Shown here piece by piece: positions 8,894-17,050 of a stretch of DNA of 64,000 bases. The stretch lies in NCBI GenBank assembly GCA_020848035.1, contig JADLAX010000076.1:1-64000 (forward strand). The letters are read 5' to 3'. The position numbers and the translations under genes are program-made. Within the stretch, counting starts at the first letter, position 1, and every line of letters starts with the position of its first letter. The stretch is from Anaerolineae bacterium. GTDB taxonomy: Bacteria; Chloroflexota; Anaerolineae; Promineifilales; Promineifilaceae. Under the pieces are notes generated by a model that ran no database searches, was not told where the DNA came from, and saw only the letters and a list, made by a program, of their open reading frames with translations.

Positions 8894-9518
8894 TTTACTC
8901 ACTGGTTTTGCTGCCAACCTGGCCATTGCGCTCATCATCGTGCGCTTCATCTACTACCCGGTGAAGCAAAACAAAAATTATGTGTTTACCTTCCTGGCCT
9001 TTAACACGATTATCTTTTTTGTGATGAGCCTGCTGAGCTCAATTGAGCTCAGCGTGGGTGCCGGGTTTGGTCTGTTTGCCATCTTTTCGGTGCTGCGCTA
9101 CCGCACCAATCCGATGCCGCCGCGCGAGATGACCTACCTGTTTATCCTGATCGGCCTACCGATCATCAACTCGGGGCTGATGACCAGCTCTGGCTGGGAT
9201 GTGCTGCTGGTGGCCAATACGGCCGTCATCGCCGTGATGTATGTGTTAGAGCAGGGCTGGGGCTTTCATTACGAGCAGGCGCAGCGTGTGTCTTACGAGC
9301 GCATCGAGCTGATCCGTCCCGAAAACTACGACCTGCTGCTGGCCGACCTCCGCGAGCGCACCGGCCTGCCGGTGAAGCGTGTGGAAATTGGCAATATCAA
9401 CTTCCTCAAAGATGCGGCCGATTTGCGCATTTATTACGACGGTGTGGCCCAGCACGGCTGGGATGACGAGCCAGGCCCCTATCTGATTTATGATGACGAT
9501 ACGGCCGTACAAAATTAA
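8877..9518 (+). CDS. DUF4956 membrane protein
   Basis: This 213-residue protein has four predicted membrane helices in the first ~130 residues, including the conserved GAGFGLFAIFSVLRYRT loop, then a soluble C-terminal domain. DUF4956 proteins are commonly encoded between VTC and CotH genes; a channel or partner role for the VTC polymerase has been suggested by this linkage but is not shown by the sequence. The start overlaps the VTC reading frame, indicating tight coupling. Confidence 0.85.
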   Translation: MLTAINLLTGFAANLAIALIIVRFIYYPVKQNKNYVFTFLAFNTIIFFVMSLLSSIELSVGAGFGLFAIFSVLRYRTNPMPPREMTYLFILIGLPIINSGLMTSSGWDVLLVANTAVIAVMYVLEQGWGFHYEQAQRVSYERIELIRPENYDLLLADLRERTGLPVKRVEIGNINFLKDAADLRIYYDGVAQHGWDDEPGPYLIYDDDTAVQN

Positions 9519-9527
9519 CCCTCTTTT

Positions 9528-9562
9528 CCGGTGCGACACACTTTGGCAGTGCGTCGCACCGG
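9528..9562. terminator. Stem-loop between DUF4956 and cotH
   Basis: CCGGTGCGAC at 9528-9537 pairs perfectly with GTCGCACCGG at 9553-9562 around a 15-base loop. There is no T-run, so it may be an attenuator or mRNA-processing hairpin inside the operon rather than a full terminator. Confidence 0.45.
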
Positions 9563-9581
9563 GCACTTCAGGAACAACCCG

Positions 9582-11159
9582 ATGAAACAAATCCACGCTA
9601 TCCGCTTTTTTGCGGCGATTTTCTTGATTGCCGTTTTTTTTACGGCTTGTAGCCGCACACCAGAAAGTGAGCTCGGCTCAGAGACCACAGCAGGGGCGGG
9701 GGAAACGGCCGTAACCACCGCCAGTACCGCTGACACCAACGAAGCAGTCGCTCGCCCCGACGGCTGGAGTGAAGCCACCCACAGCAACGAGGTGGATCCC
9801 AACTACGCGGTCGTTTTCCCGGAAGATGAGGTGCTGCGCCTGGACATCACCATCGACAGCGCCCAGTGGGAGTTAATGCTGGCCGACCTGACCGGCCTGT
9901 TGGGTGAACAAGGCACCGGCGGCGGACCCGGCGGGGGTCCCGGTGGGGGTCCCGGTGGGGGTAACTTTGGCGACCAGCCCGGCGGTGGGGCGCCTCCCGA
10001 AGGGTTTGAACCACCTGCGGGTGGTCCCGGCGGTGGTGGTGGGCGACCCGGCGGTGGGTTTGGTGGCCCTGGTGGTGTGCCGGGCGACTTCACCAGCGAA
10101 AACCCGATGTGGGCTGAGGCCACGATTACCTTCGCGGGCAGTACCTGGACGCATGTCGGCGTGCGTTTCAAAGGGAACTCGTCGCTGTCTAGCGCCTGGT
10201 CTAGCGGTTCGCTGGAGCTGCCGTTTAAGCTCGATTTTGACGAGTTTGAGGACAACTATCCCGAAATTGACAACCAGCGCTTTTACGGCTTTAAGCAGCT
10301 GTCGCTGTCTAATAACTTCCGCGACGAATCGTTTTTGCGCGACACCGTGGTGGCTGACATCATGGAAGAGGCGGGTCTGGCCAGCGCCAAAACGTCGTTT
10401 GTGGAGCTGTACGTGGATTATGGCGAAGGGCCGGTGAGTTTTGGCCTGTACACGATGATCGAGGTGATTGACGACACGGCCGTAGAACGCGTCTTTGGCA
10501 GCGACGATGGCAACATTTACGAGGCGGATGGGACGGCCGTTTCCCTGGCTGAAGGCACGTTTGAGAGCATTCCCGACAGCTTCCAAAAAGAAAACAACGA
10601 GGACGAAGCGGACTGGAGCGACATCGAAGCGCTGTACACCGCGCTGCATTCCGACCTGCGCCAGAGCGACCCGGCGGCGTGGCAGGCGGCGCTGGAAGCG
10701 GTTTTTGACGTCGATACCTTCCTGCACTGGCTGGCCATCAACACCGTCATTGAAAATTGGGACACGTACGGCGGCGCGTCGCACAATTACTACCTGTATA
10801 ACGACCCAGCCACCGGCCAGCTCACCTGGATTCCCTGGGATCACAACGAAGCGCTGAAGTCAGGCGGCCGTTCGCAAATGACCCTGGAAATGACCGCCAT
10901 CGGCGACGAGTGGCCGCTGATTCGCTACCTGTTGGATAATCCTGACTACTACGAAACTTATGTCAACTACATTGACGAGACCAGCCACACTATCTTTACA
11001 CCGGAAGCAATGACCGCCCGCTATGAAGCATTGGCCGCGCTGATCGAGCCTTTCGCCGTGGCCGATGTGGGGCAGGCGGCGTTTGACCAGGCCATCCAGG
11101 AATTGATCACCCACACCAGCAACCGCGCAGCCGCCGCTGAAGCATTTTTGGAAGAGTGA
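9582..11159 (+). CDS. CotH-like kinase domain lipoprotein
   Basis: The product begins with a lipoprotein signal (MKQIHAIRFF...FFTAC, Cys23) and is expected on the outer face of the membrane. After a linker comes a Gly/Pro-rich insert (nucleotides about 9910-10080) of GGGP repeats, then the CotH kinase-like domain with VRFKGNSS, HNYYLYNDPATGQLTWIPWD and DHNEAL. CotH of Bacillus is an atypical protein kinase of the spore coat; related enzymes in other bacteria have unknown substrates. The start at 9582 is preferred over 9531 because it gives the clean signal peptide. It closes the VTC-DUF4956-CotH operon. Confidence 0.85.
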   Translation: MKQIHAIRFFAAIFLIAVFFTACSRTPESELGSETTAGAGETAVTTASTADTNEAVARPDGWSEATHSNEVDPNYAVVFPEDEVLRLDITIDSAQWELMLADLTGLLGEQGTGGGPGGGPGGGPGGGNFGDQPGGGAPPEGFEPPAGGPGGGGGRPGGGFGGPGGVPGDFTSENPMWAEATITFAGSTWTHVGVRFKGNSSLSSAWSSGSLELPFKLDFDEFEDNYPEIDNQRFYGFKQLSLSNNFRDESFLRDTVVADIMEEAGLASAKTSFVELYVDYGEGPVSFGLYTMIEVIDDTAVERVFGSDDGNIYEADGTAVSLAEGTFESIPDSFQKENNEDEADWSDIEALYTALHSDLRQSDPAAWQAALEAVFDVDTFLHWLAINTVIENWDTYGGASHNYYLYNDPATGQLTWIPWDHNEALKSGGRSQMTLEMTAIGDEWPLIRYLLDNPDYYETYVNYIDETSHTIFTPEAMTARYEALAALIEPFAVADVGQAAFDQAIQELITHTSNRAAAAEAFLEE

Positions 11160-11160
11160 G

Positions 11161-11215
11161 CCACAGAGTACACAGAGGAAATGAGAAAACTCTGTGTGCT
11201 CTGTGCTCTTTGTGG
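11161..11215. repeat. Intergenic hairpin of the cacagag family
   Basis: Tandem ccacagagt/acacagagg units (period 9) face ctctgtgtg/ctctgtgct units, giving an imperfect stem immediately after the cotH stop codon. Confidence 0.65.
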
Positions 11216-11270
11216 CAAATCCGCATTTATTCTCACTTGCAAATATATTAAATAAAAATACAATTCCCGC

Positions 11271-11699
11271 ATGGAACAAACGATTTTTACCACCATGCGG
11301 GAAATTTTTGTTTTGCTGGTTGGCGATATGGTGGCGGCGTTACGGCCGTTTCACCTCACCCCGGAGCAGTTTGACACGCTGCTGCTGTTACAACAGGACC
11401 ACGGTTGGCGTATGGGGGATTTAAGCGGCCGTTTGCTGGTGGACAATAGCAAAATGACGCGCATCGTGGATTACCTGGCCGGGCAGGGCTGGGCGGCGCG
11501 TCAGCCCGACCCGGACGACCGGCGGGCGCAGCAGGTGGTGCTGACGGCCGTCGGGGCAGCCCAGCGTGAACTGGCCCAGGTCGCCCATCTGGCGGCGCTG
11601 CAGGCAAGTTTGTCTGGTTTTGCCGAGGCAGAGCGGGCGCAATTGCTGGCTTTGCTGGCAGGCTGGCGGGCTTCGTTGGGCGTGGCCGCCGAGGGCTGA
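11271..11699 (+). CDS. MarR-family transcriptional regulator
   Basis: The 142-residue protein shows the MarR winged-helix layout: an N-terminal dimer helix, LTPEQFDTLLLLQQDHGW, a recognition helix LLVDNSKMTRIVDYL, the wing with RQPDPDDRRAQQVVLT and C-terminal helices. The D-x-R-D/DDRR signature of the wing is present. It would repress a target promoter and respond to a small aromatic or oxidant, but neither can be named. It stands alone between repeat-filled gaps, upstream of a GH13 enzyme on the same strand with 192 bases between them. Confidence 0.85.
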   Translation: MEQTIFTTMREIFVLLVGDMVAALRPFHLTPEQFDTLLLLQQDHGWRMGDLSGRLLVDNSKMTRIVDYLAGQGWAARQPDPDDRRAQQVVLTAVGAAQRELAQVAHLAALQASLSGFAEAERAQLLALLAGWRASLGVAAEG

Positions 11700-11718
11700 A
11701 GCCCCCGGCTAGTTGGGC

Positions 11719-11767
11719 AAGCCCCAGGAGGGGCTTCCATAGCTAGCCCGGCCATTCATGGCCGGGC
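11719..11767. repeat. Pair of GC-rich palindromes
   Basis: AAGCCCCAGGAGGGGCTT (11719-11736) and GCCCGGCCATTCATGGCCGGGC (11746-11767) form two adjacent hairpins of REP type just downstream of the marR stop codon. Confidence 0.6.
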
Positions 11768-11793
11768 GGATGATGATGGACAGGGAATTTTGA

Positions 11794-11854
11794 ATCAACA
11801 GATTTCGCAGATTTATCAGATTTTATATCTGCGTAATCTGCGAAATCTGTTGAT
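11794..11854. repeat. Intergenic hairpin of the cagatttcg family
   Basis: ATCAACAGATTTCGCAGATT (11794-11813) is matched exactly by its reverse complement at 11835-11854. Each arm is made of nonamer units beginning CAGATT. It lies 37 bases before the GH13 start. Confidence 0.75.
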
Positions 11855-11891
11855 AAAACCGTTCTGGTTTATCAAGTGAGGAGAACAATCA

Positions 11892-13790
11892 ATGGCTGAA
11901 TTAGACAACGTATTCGACGATGAAAACGAAGCAATTGCCACCGCGCCGGGCGATATTCCCTTGCCGATGGTGCGCGAGCGCATCGCGGCGCAGGCGCACC
12001 AGTTCAGGCATGACAACACGATACGGCCGTTTGCTCCCCAACCCCAAGAGCCGGTCGAAATTTGGGCCACCAGCGGCGTGGCCATGCCCCTGGATCGGGC
12101 TGAGGTGTGGTTTACCACGGACGGCCGTTTACCCGACGCCACCTCCCACAAAATGCCGATGAGGGTGGAAACTGTTGACTGGGAAGCGGGCGCGGGCTAC
12201 CTGAGCCGGTGGCACGCCATTTTGCCGGGACAGGTGGGGGGAACGGCCGTACGCTACAAAATCGCGGGCTGGCAGGCGGGCCGCCCCGCCGACGCGCCGC
12301 CCGATCTTTTTGCCCACGACGGCCAGGGCTTCTGGTACCCCGTGGACGATGAAACAGGCATCCAGACCTTTGCCTACTTCGTCGAACCCGACGAACCGGT
12401 TGGGCCAGATTGGATGCACGAGGCGGTGATCTACCACATATTTTTGGATCGGTATCATCCGGGGACGGAAGACGGCCCCATCGACAAGCTCAGGGCAGGC
12501 TATTTCTCGCCCGACATTGATCTGACCGACCACCACGCCCGGCACGGCGGCACGCTGCGCGGCGTCACCCAATCGCTGCCGTACCTGGACGAATTGGGCA
12601 TCAACTGCCTCTGGCTCTCACCGCTGGGGCTGGCGGACACCTACCATCGCTACGACACCAAAGATTTGTTTGTCATCGACCCGGAGCTGGGCAGCGAGGC
12701 CGATTTGCACGAGCTGGTGGCCCAGGCGCACGCACGTGGCATGCGCGTGATTCTGGACTTTGTGCCCAGCCACTGCTCCTGGAAACACCCCGCCTTCCTG
12801 GCCGCCCAGGCCGATCCGAACGCGGAGACGGCTTCCTGGTTTGTCTTTTACGACCATCCCGACGACTATCGCTGCTTTTTGGGCCGGGCCAAGCTGCTGC
12901 CCTCGTTCGACACCAACGATCCGGCGGGGCGGCAGCATATTTGTGATGCGGCCGTTTACTGGCTGCGTGAATTTGGGCTGGATGGCTTCCGGCTCGATCA
13001 TACCATCGGGCACGGCATGGACTTCTGGGTGCAGTTTCGCCAGGCGGTGCAGGCGGCTAATCCCGAAGCGGTGACGATTGGCGAGGCGACCGATTCGCCC
13101 GATGCGCTGCGTCGTTATCGCGGGCGGCTGAGCCACGTGCTGGACTTTCCCCTGGCGACCGCCTTTCGCTACGCCTTTGCCCTCGATTTGTGGAACGTGG
13201 CCCAGCTCGACGCCTTTTTGCAGAGCTACGAGGTCTACATGGCCACTGGCGCGGCGCGGGCCAGCTTTTTGGACAATCACGACATGAACCGCTTCCTCTT
13301 TATGGCGGGCAACGACGTGAACCGGCTGAAGCTGGCGGCGCTGTGCCAGTTCACCCTGGCCCCGACGCCGGTGATTTATTACGGCACCGAAGTCGGCATG
13401 TCGCAGGCGGTGAACAAGGATCAGGCGGGGTCGGGCGGCGACCACCACGTGCGGGGGCAGATGCCGTGGCAGCCGGAGGAATGGAATCAGGAGCTGCTGG
13501 CGTTTTATCGCCGATTGGTGCAGCTGCGGCGGACGCTGCCCGCGCTCCAGCGCGGCACCCGCATCCGGCGGCATGTCGATGCGGCGATGCAGACGTATGC
13601 CTATGCGCGGGAGTGGGAAGGTGCGGCAACGGCCGTTACCCTCTTTAACCTCAGCGACAGGGAGCAAATTATTCCGCTGGTGGATGCCGAAACGTATGAC
13701 TGCTTGCTTTCGACGGGGGAGATGCCGGAGGTTGTGGGGGATGGGGTGAAAGTGGGGGCGGAAACGGCCGTTTTAATGGTGAATGGTTAA
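11892..13790 (+). CDS. GH13 alpha-glucosidase / neopullulanase-like enzyme
   Basis: The 632-residue protein has an N-terminal beta-rich domain typical of neopullulanase/cyclomaltodextrinase enzymes (about 1-165), then a GH13 TIM barrel. Conserved regions are seen in order: ILDFVPSH, GFRLDH with the nucleophile Asp369, GEATD with the acid/base Glu398, and DNHDMNR with Asp464 as the third acid. There is no signal peptide, so it should act on maltodextrins in the cytoplasm. A ribosome binding site (GAGGAG) precedes the ATG at 11892. Exact specificity (maltogenic, neopullulanase, trehalose-related) cannot be settled by eye. Confidence 0.85.
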   Translation: MAELDNVFDDENEAIATAPGDIPLPMVRERIAAQAHQFRHDNTIRPFAPQPQEPVEIWATSGVAMPLDRAEVWFTTDGRLPDATSHKMPMRVETVDWEAGAGYLSRWHAILPGQVGGTAVRYKIAGWQAGRPADAPPDLFAHDGQGFWYPVDDETGIQTFAYFVEPDEPVGPDWMHEAVIYHIFLDRYHPGTEDGPIDKLRAGYFSPDIDLTDHHARHGGTLRGVTQSLPYLDELGINCLWLSPLGLADTYHRYDTKDLFVIDPELGSEADLHELVAQAHARGMRVILDFVPSHCSWKHPAFLAAQADPNAETASWFVFYDHPDDYRCFLGRAKLLPSFDTNDPAGRQHICDAAVYWLREFGLDGFRLDHTIGHGMDFWVQFRQAVQAANPEAVTIGEATDSPDALRRYRGRLSHVLDFPLATAFRYAFALDLWNVAQLDAFLQSYEVYMATGAARASFLDNHDMNRFLFMAGNDVNRLKLAALCQFTLAPTPVIYYGTEVGMSQAVNKDQAGSGGDHHVRGQMPWQPEEWNQELLAFYRRLVQLRRTLPALQRGTRIRRHVDAAMQTYAYAREWEGAATAVTLFNLSDREQIIPLVDAETYDCLLSTGEMPEVVGDGVKVGAETAVLMVNG

Positions 13791-13827
13791 TGGTCAATTG
13801 TAAATGGGCCGCAATTGAAAATGTGAT

Positions 13828-13986
13828 GTAGGGGCGGGACAGGCGGGCCAAGATCATGGCCAAACGAAGGGCCTTGCCTCCCGCCTGTCTCGCCCAAGAC
13901 GGCCGTTAACCAAAGGCAGGGCGAGACGGCGCGGCGGCAAGGTCACCTGTTTTGCCCCAACCCATTCCGCGCCGTCCCGCCCCTAC
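13828..13986. repeat. 159-bp nested palindromic element with terminal inverted repeats
   Basis: GTAGGGGCGGGAC at 13828-13840 is inverted exactly at 13974-13986. Inside, GACAGGCGGG (13838-13847) pairs with CCCGCCTGTC (13880-13889), and a second inner arm around 13919-13934 pairs toward the right end (CCGCGCCGTCCC). This gives a cloverleaf-like fold between convergent genes. It codes for nothing and resembles a MITE or large REP unit. It also contains one ACGGCCGT copy. Confidence 0.65.
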
Positions 13987-13997
13987 GCGCTGCTGGG

Positions 13998-15461
13998 TTA
14001 ACGATCTGGGTTTTCATAGATTTGGGTGCTGCTGGAGGTGAAGACCAGCGGCCAGTGGGCGACTTCGGCCATGATGGTGGGGACGCCGGGCACGTTGAAC
14101 GTAGCCCAGCTGTGCCAGAGCGGGTCGATGACGACGTAGCGCGCCTGGCGGTAATCGGCGGTAAAAAGCTGGCGCTCGGCGGGCAGGTTGGGGGGAATGT
14201 GGGGCGGCTGTTCGCCCAGGGCAACGGCCGCCAGCTGAAAATCGGCGACACGGCCGTTTACCAGCCAGGCCAGGGTGGGCGACAAAATGGTCAGGTCGTC
14301 GGGCTGGAGGTGGGCGTTGAGGAAAGCGGCCGTTGCCTGCGCGTCAGCGGCGGGCAGCAGGAAGGGATCGACGGCCGTTGCCAATCGCCCCTGCACCTGC
14401 GATCCCAGCAGCCAGGTGCTGCTGCCGACCAGCAGCGCCGCCAGCAGCCAGGCGGCCGTGCGTGGCCCGGCGGCCAGTCGGGCCGAGCCGTAGCGCAGCA
14501 GCGCGGCAATGCCCACGGCGGCCCAGGGCAGAAGCGGGATGGTGTAGTAAAAGCTCAGGCTGTACAGCGCCGCCGTGCGGCCGATGACCAGAAAGGGCAG
14601 CAGCAAAAAGAGCCAGGCAAGTGTTTGCAATCGTCGCGGCTGGAGGGCAAAGAGGCCGATGATGCCCAGCGCCAGCCAGCCGCTCTGGCTGAGCAGGGTG
14701 ACGGCGTTCAGGGCCAGGTTTTGCAGCTGCGCAGGCAAAGGCAGAGTGACGCGGGCGAGGGTGAACTGCCAGTCGAACCAAAAGGCAGCGGGCACGGTAA
14801 GGAGGGAAACGGCCGTGTACACCCCCAGCGGCAGCAGGGCCAAGGGCAGCGCCCAGGCCAGATCGCGCCAATGTCGCCACAGCACCACGATGAGCAAAAT
14901 GGGCAGCAAACTCAGCGCCCACAAATCGGTGATGAGTGCCAGGCCGATGGCGGCAGCGGCCCACACCAGCCCGGATTTTTGGCCCAGGCCGTAGCGGTGG
15001 AGTCCCCAAACGGCCGTCAGCACCAGCGGCACGAGTAAGTTGTAGCTAAAACCAAACCGGCTGTAGATGACTGCCGCCGGGAAGACGGCCAGCAGCAGGG
15101 CGGCGGTGAGCGCCAGCCAGCGATCTTTGCTGACGTCGCGCAGCAGGGCGTAGAGTAACACCACAGAAGCGGTGCCGAGAACGGCCGTTACGCCCCGCAG
15201 CGTTTCCATCCCCAGACCAAACAGGCGCACTGCCCCGGCCAGGAGCCATTCAAACAGGGGCAGCCGGGCAAACAGCAGCACGGATTGGGTGACGGAGAGG
15301 TATTGGATACGGCCGTTGGCCAAATGCCGGGCAATTTCCAGGTGGGTGCCTTCGTCGGTGAACCAGCCGGGGGTCTCGGCGACGCGCCACAGACGCAGGG
15401 CGGCCGCCAGGGCGATAATGAGCAGCAGGAGGGTGGGTTCCAACCAGCGGGATCGGGCCAT
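13998..15461 (-). CDS. GT-C membrane glycosyltransferase (GT39/ArnT-like)
   Basis: The product has 487 residues with about a dozen hydrophobic helices. The first periplasmic loop carries WFTDEGTHLEIARHLANG, the acidic D-E motif used by PMT/ArnT-type enzymes, which move a sugar from a polyprenyl-phosphate donor on the outer face of the membrane. The C-terminal third is soluble (NAHLQPDDLTILS) as in this family. The substrate is unknown. It is a single-gene unit, convergent with the GH13 gene and separated from it by the 159-bp palindromic element. Confidence 0.75.
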   Translation of the reverse strand: MARSRWLEPTLLLLIIALAAALRLWRVAETPGWFTDEGTHLEIARHLANGRIQYLSVTQSVLLFARLPLFEWLLAGAVRLFGLGMETLRGVTAVLGTASVVLLYALLRDVSKDRWLALTAALLLAVFPAAVIYSRFGFSYNLLVPLVLTAVWGLHRYGLGQKSGLVWAAAAIGLALITDLWALSLLPILLIVVLWRHWRDLAWALPLALLPLGVYTAVSLLTVPAAFWFDWQFTLARVTLPLPAQLQNLALNAVTLLSQSGWLALGIIGLFALQPRRLQTLAWLFLLLPFLVIGRTAALYSLSFYYTIPLLPWAAVGIAALLRYGSARLAAGPRTAAWLLAALLVGSSTWLLGSQVQGRLATAVDPFLLPAADAQATAAFLNAHLQPDDLTILSPTLAWLVNGRVADFQLAAVALGEQPPHIPPNLPAERQLFTADYRQARYVVIDPLWHSWATFNVPGVPTIMAEVAHWPLVFTSSSTQIYENPDR

Positions 15462-15534
15462 GCCGGAATTGTAGCGGGAACGAGGGTTAATGGTTAATTG
15501 TCAACGGCCAATAGTCAATTGTTAATCGTGAGTC

Positions 15535-15556
15535 GTAGCTGCGGATTCTTTCCGCG
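15535..15556. repeat. Partial GTAGCCGCGG-family repeat
   Basis: GTAGCTGCGGATTCTTTCCGCG is a single, slightly diverged arm of the palindrome found whole at 39481, 39824 and 42153. It lies between the GT39-like gene and the DUF5615 remnant. Confidence 0.55.
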
Positions 15557-15615
15557 AGAAGGTTAAGCAGACGTTGACTGCCGTTGCCGTTTGAATCTGG
15601 GAGAGGTGGTCACAA

Positions 15616-15984
15616 TTATGAATCGAGGGGGAGAATCCTGGCTCTGGATTTCCGCTGGTCAATAATGATAAGCGCCCCTGATTGTAGCAGATGTTGGTAC
15701 AAGGAAATTGCCGTGAAAAGAAAGGATTTTAGCGTGTCGGGGGCAGTATCTTGCGTTCGAACTTGAATAACAGACGGGGATTTTGCTTTTGTAGCGGCAA
15801 GAATCGTGCCAAAATCGAGGTCGTGGGTGAAGACAATATGGTCATTTTCTTTGGCCCAGACCATTATTTCTTCATCGGACGCGCTAACTGCACCAATCGT
15901 TGACCAATGAACAGCATCCCAGCCTTATTCGATAAATGCCTGTACCCAGCTGGGTGACAGGTTCATGTCGATAACAAACTTCAT
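15616..15984 (-). pseudogene. DUF5615 PIN-like toxin, interrupted by a stop codon
   Basis: Reading from the ATG at 15984 gives MKFVIDMNLSPSWVQAFIE, the typical start of DUF5615 (a PIN-like nuclease family), then an in-frame TAA at codon 20 (15925-15927), then GWDAVHWSTIG and the rest of the domain with EDD-type acid FTHDLDFGT, ending at 15616. Full length would be about 122 residues. Only the distal part can be read as an uninterrupted ORF, from ATG 15864. It overlaps the DUF433 gene by ATGA, the usual arrangement. Either the toxin is dead or there is a one-base sequence error. Confidence 0.8.
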
Positions 15985-16211
15985 GCGCTTGCTAAAGGGA
16001 TGTCGATTTCTTCAGCACGCCAGGCCGCGTAGGCCAGCGCTTCGGCAATATCCTCAGCCTCAAGATAGGCATAGAGGGCCAAGATTTTGTCGTTGGTGTA
16101 GCCAGAGGCCACAAGCCCCACAATGGTGCCAACCGTCACCCGCATACCGCGAATGGTTGGTTTGCCCCCCATTACATTTGGATCAAAGGTGATTCGATTT
16201 AACTCAGGCAT
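15981..16211 (-). CDS. DUF433 antitoxin-like protein
   Basis: The 76-residue protein opens with MPELNRITFDPNVMGGKPTI and continues with RGMRVTVGTIVGLVASGYT, which are the diagnostic motifs of DUF433, a small HTH-like family usually paired with DUF5615 PIN-like proteins. The ATG at 16211 fits the family start; the frame extends further upstream without similarity. Its TGA overlaps the start of the broken toxin gene, so this is one operon with an intact antitoxin and a probably inactive toxin. Confidence 0.8.
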   Translation of the reverse strand: MPELNRITFDPNVMGGKPTIRGMRVTVGTIVGLVASGYTNDKILALYAYLEAEDIAEALAYAAWRAEEIDIPLASA

Positions 16212-16314
16212 AGCTGTTGACCTCACTTTGGGTGTCATTATAGCAGATGTCGTATCAGTCTTTAGCAGCAAAAATCTGTGCTTGGAAGGAACGGCCGTTT
16301 GCCACTTATGCAAC

Positions 16315-16899
16315 TTACTGTGAAGGATTGTTTGCTGGTAAGGCAACGTTTTGTGCTCTGGCCTCTGTTGCCAACACCACGCTTTCGATCATTGGTTCCA
16401 CAAATTCTGGTTCTGAGCCTGTTGGAAAGAAAAAGGCCAGTGTGGAGTTGAAGCCAGAATGGCCAATGAGAACCCGGCAGCTAGAGACTATAGTTTCTTC
16501 AACACGACAGGTCCAATAGATCGTGTTGTCGTCCAGCCCTTCAAAATCAAGCTGATAATCGGAATTCTCTTGAGATGCCCAGGAGTCAGTGACCTGTTGG
16601 ACCAGTTCGTCTAGCAAGAGTTGATCCTCGCTGATGCTGACAAGGTGCACGATGTTAATCAACCACTTCTCACTTTCTGGACTACCTGACAGTCGTCGCG
16701 AGCGCCATTCATAAACTTGCTGCGTATCGGCAAAAATTTCTTCTCCAGCCTCTTCTGACCCACTGCCCGTCCATTCCCACTGGCCAGGAAAGTCATTGGG
16801 TTTCGCCAAAAGCGTGGAAATATCGTTACTGGTGCGACAGCCTGCCAGCAAGATGATCATCAAGAGCAAAATTCTTAATTGACTCAACCAATTTTTCAT
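16315..16899 (-). CDS. Hypothetical lipoprotein
   Basis: A signal peptide with lipobox (LRILLLMIILLAGC) starts a 194-residue product with no family I recognise. The mature part has the WEWTGSGSEEAGEEIF stretch, paired cysteines (WTCRVEETIVSSCRV) and a predicted mixed fold. The ATG at 16899 follows GAGAAATGTC; the ATG at 16911 is also possible. It is divergent from the next lipoprotein gene, whose start is about 150 bases away. Confidence 0.6.
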   Translation of the reverse strand: MKNWLSQLRILLLMIILLAGCRTSNDISTLLAKPNDFPGQWEWTGSGSEEAGEEIFADTQQVYEWRSRRLSGSPESEKWLINIVHLVSISEDQLLLDELVQQVTDSWASQENSDYQLDFEGLDDNTIYWTCRVEETIVSSCRVLIGHSGFNSTLAFFFPTGSEPEFVEPMIESVVLATEARAQNVALPANNPSQ

Positions 16900-17050
16900 G
16901 ACATTTCTCATTTGAGCGGCTGTCCAAATTAAGCGTAATTCTATCGTATGGTGAGATTGTTCCCAAGCGGGGTGGGGTGTTTTATAATGGGCGAGTTGCG
17001 GGTGGCAAGTGGCAGGTGGGCAAGTTTTCAAGTGTCAGGAGAGGGTTCGC

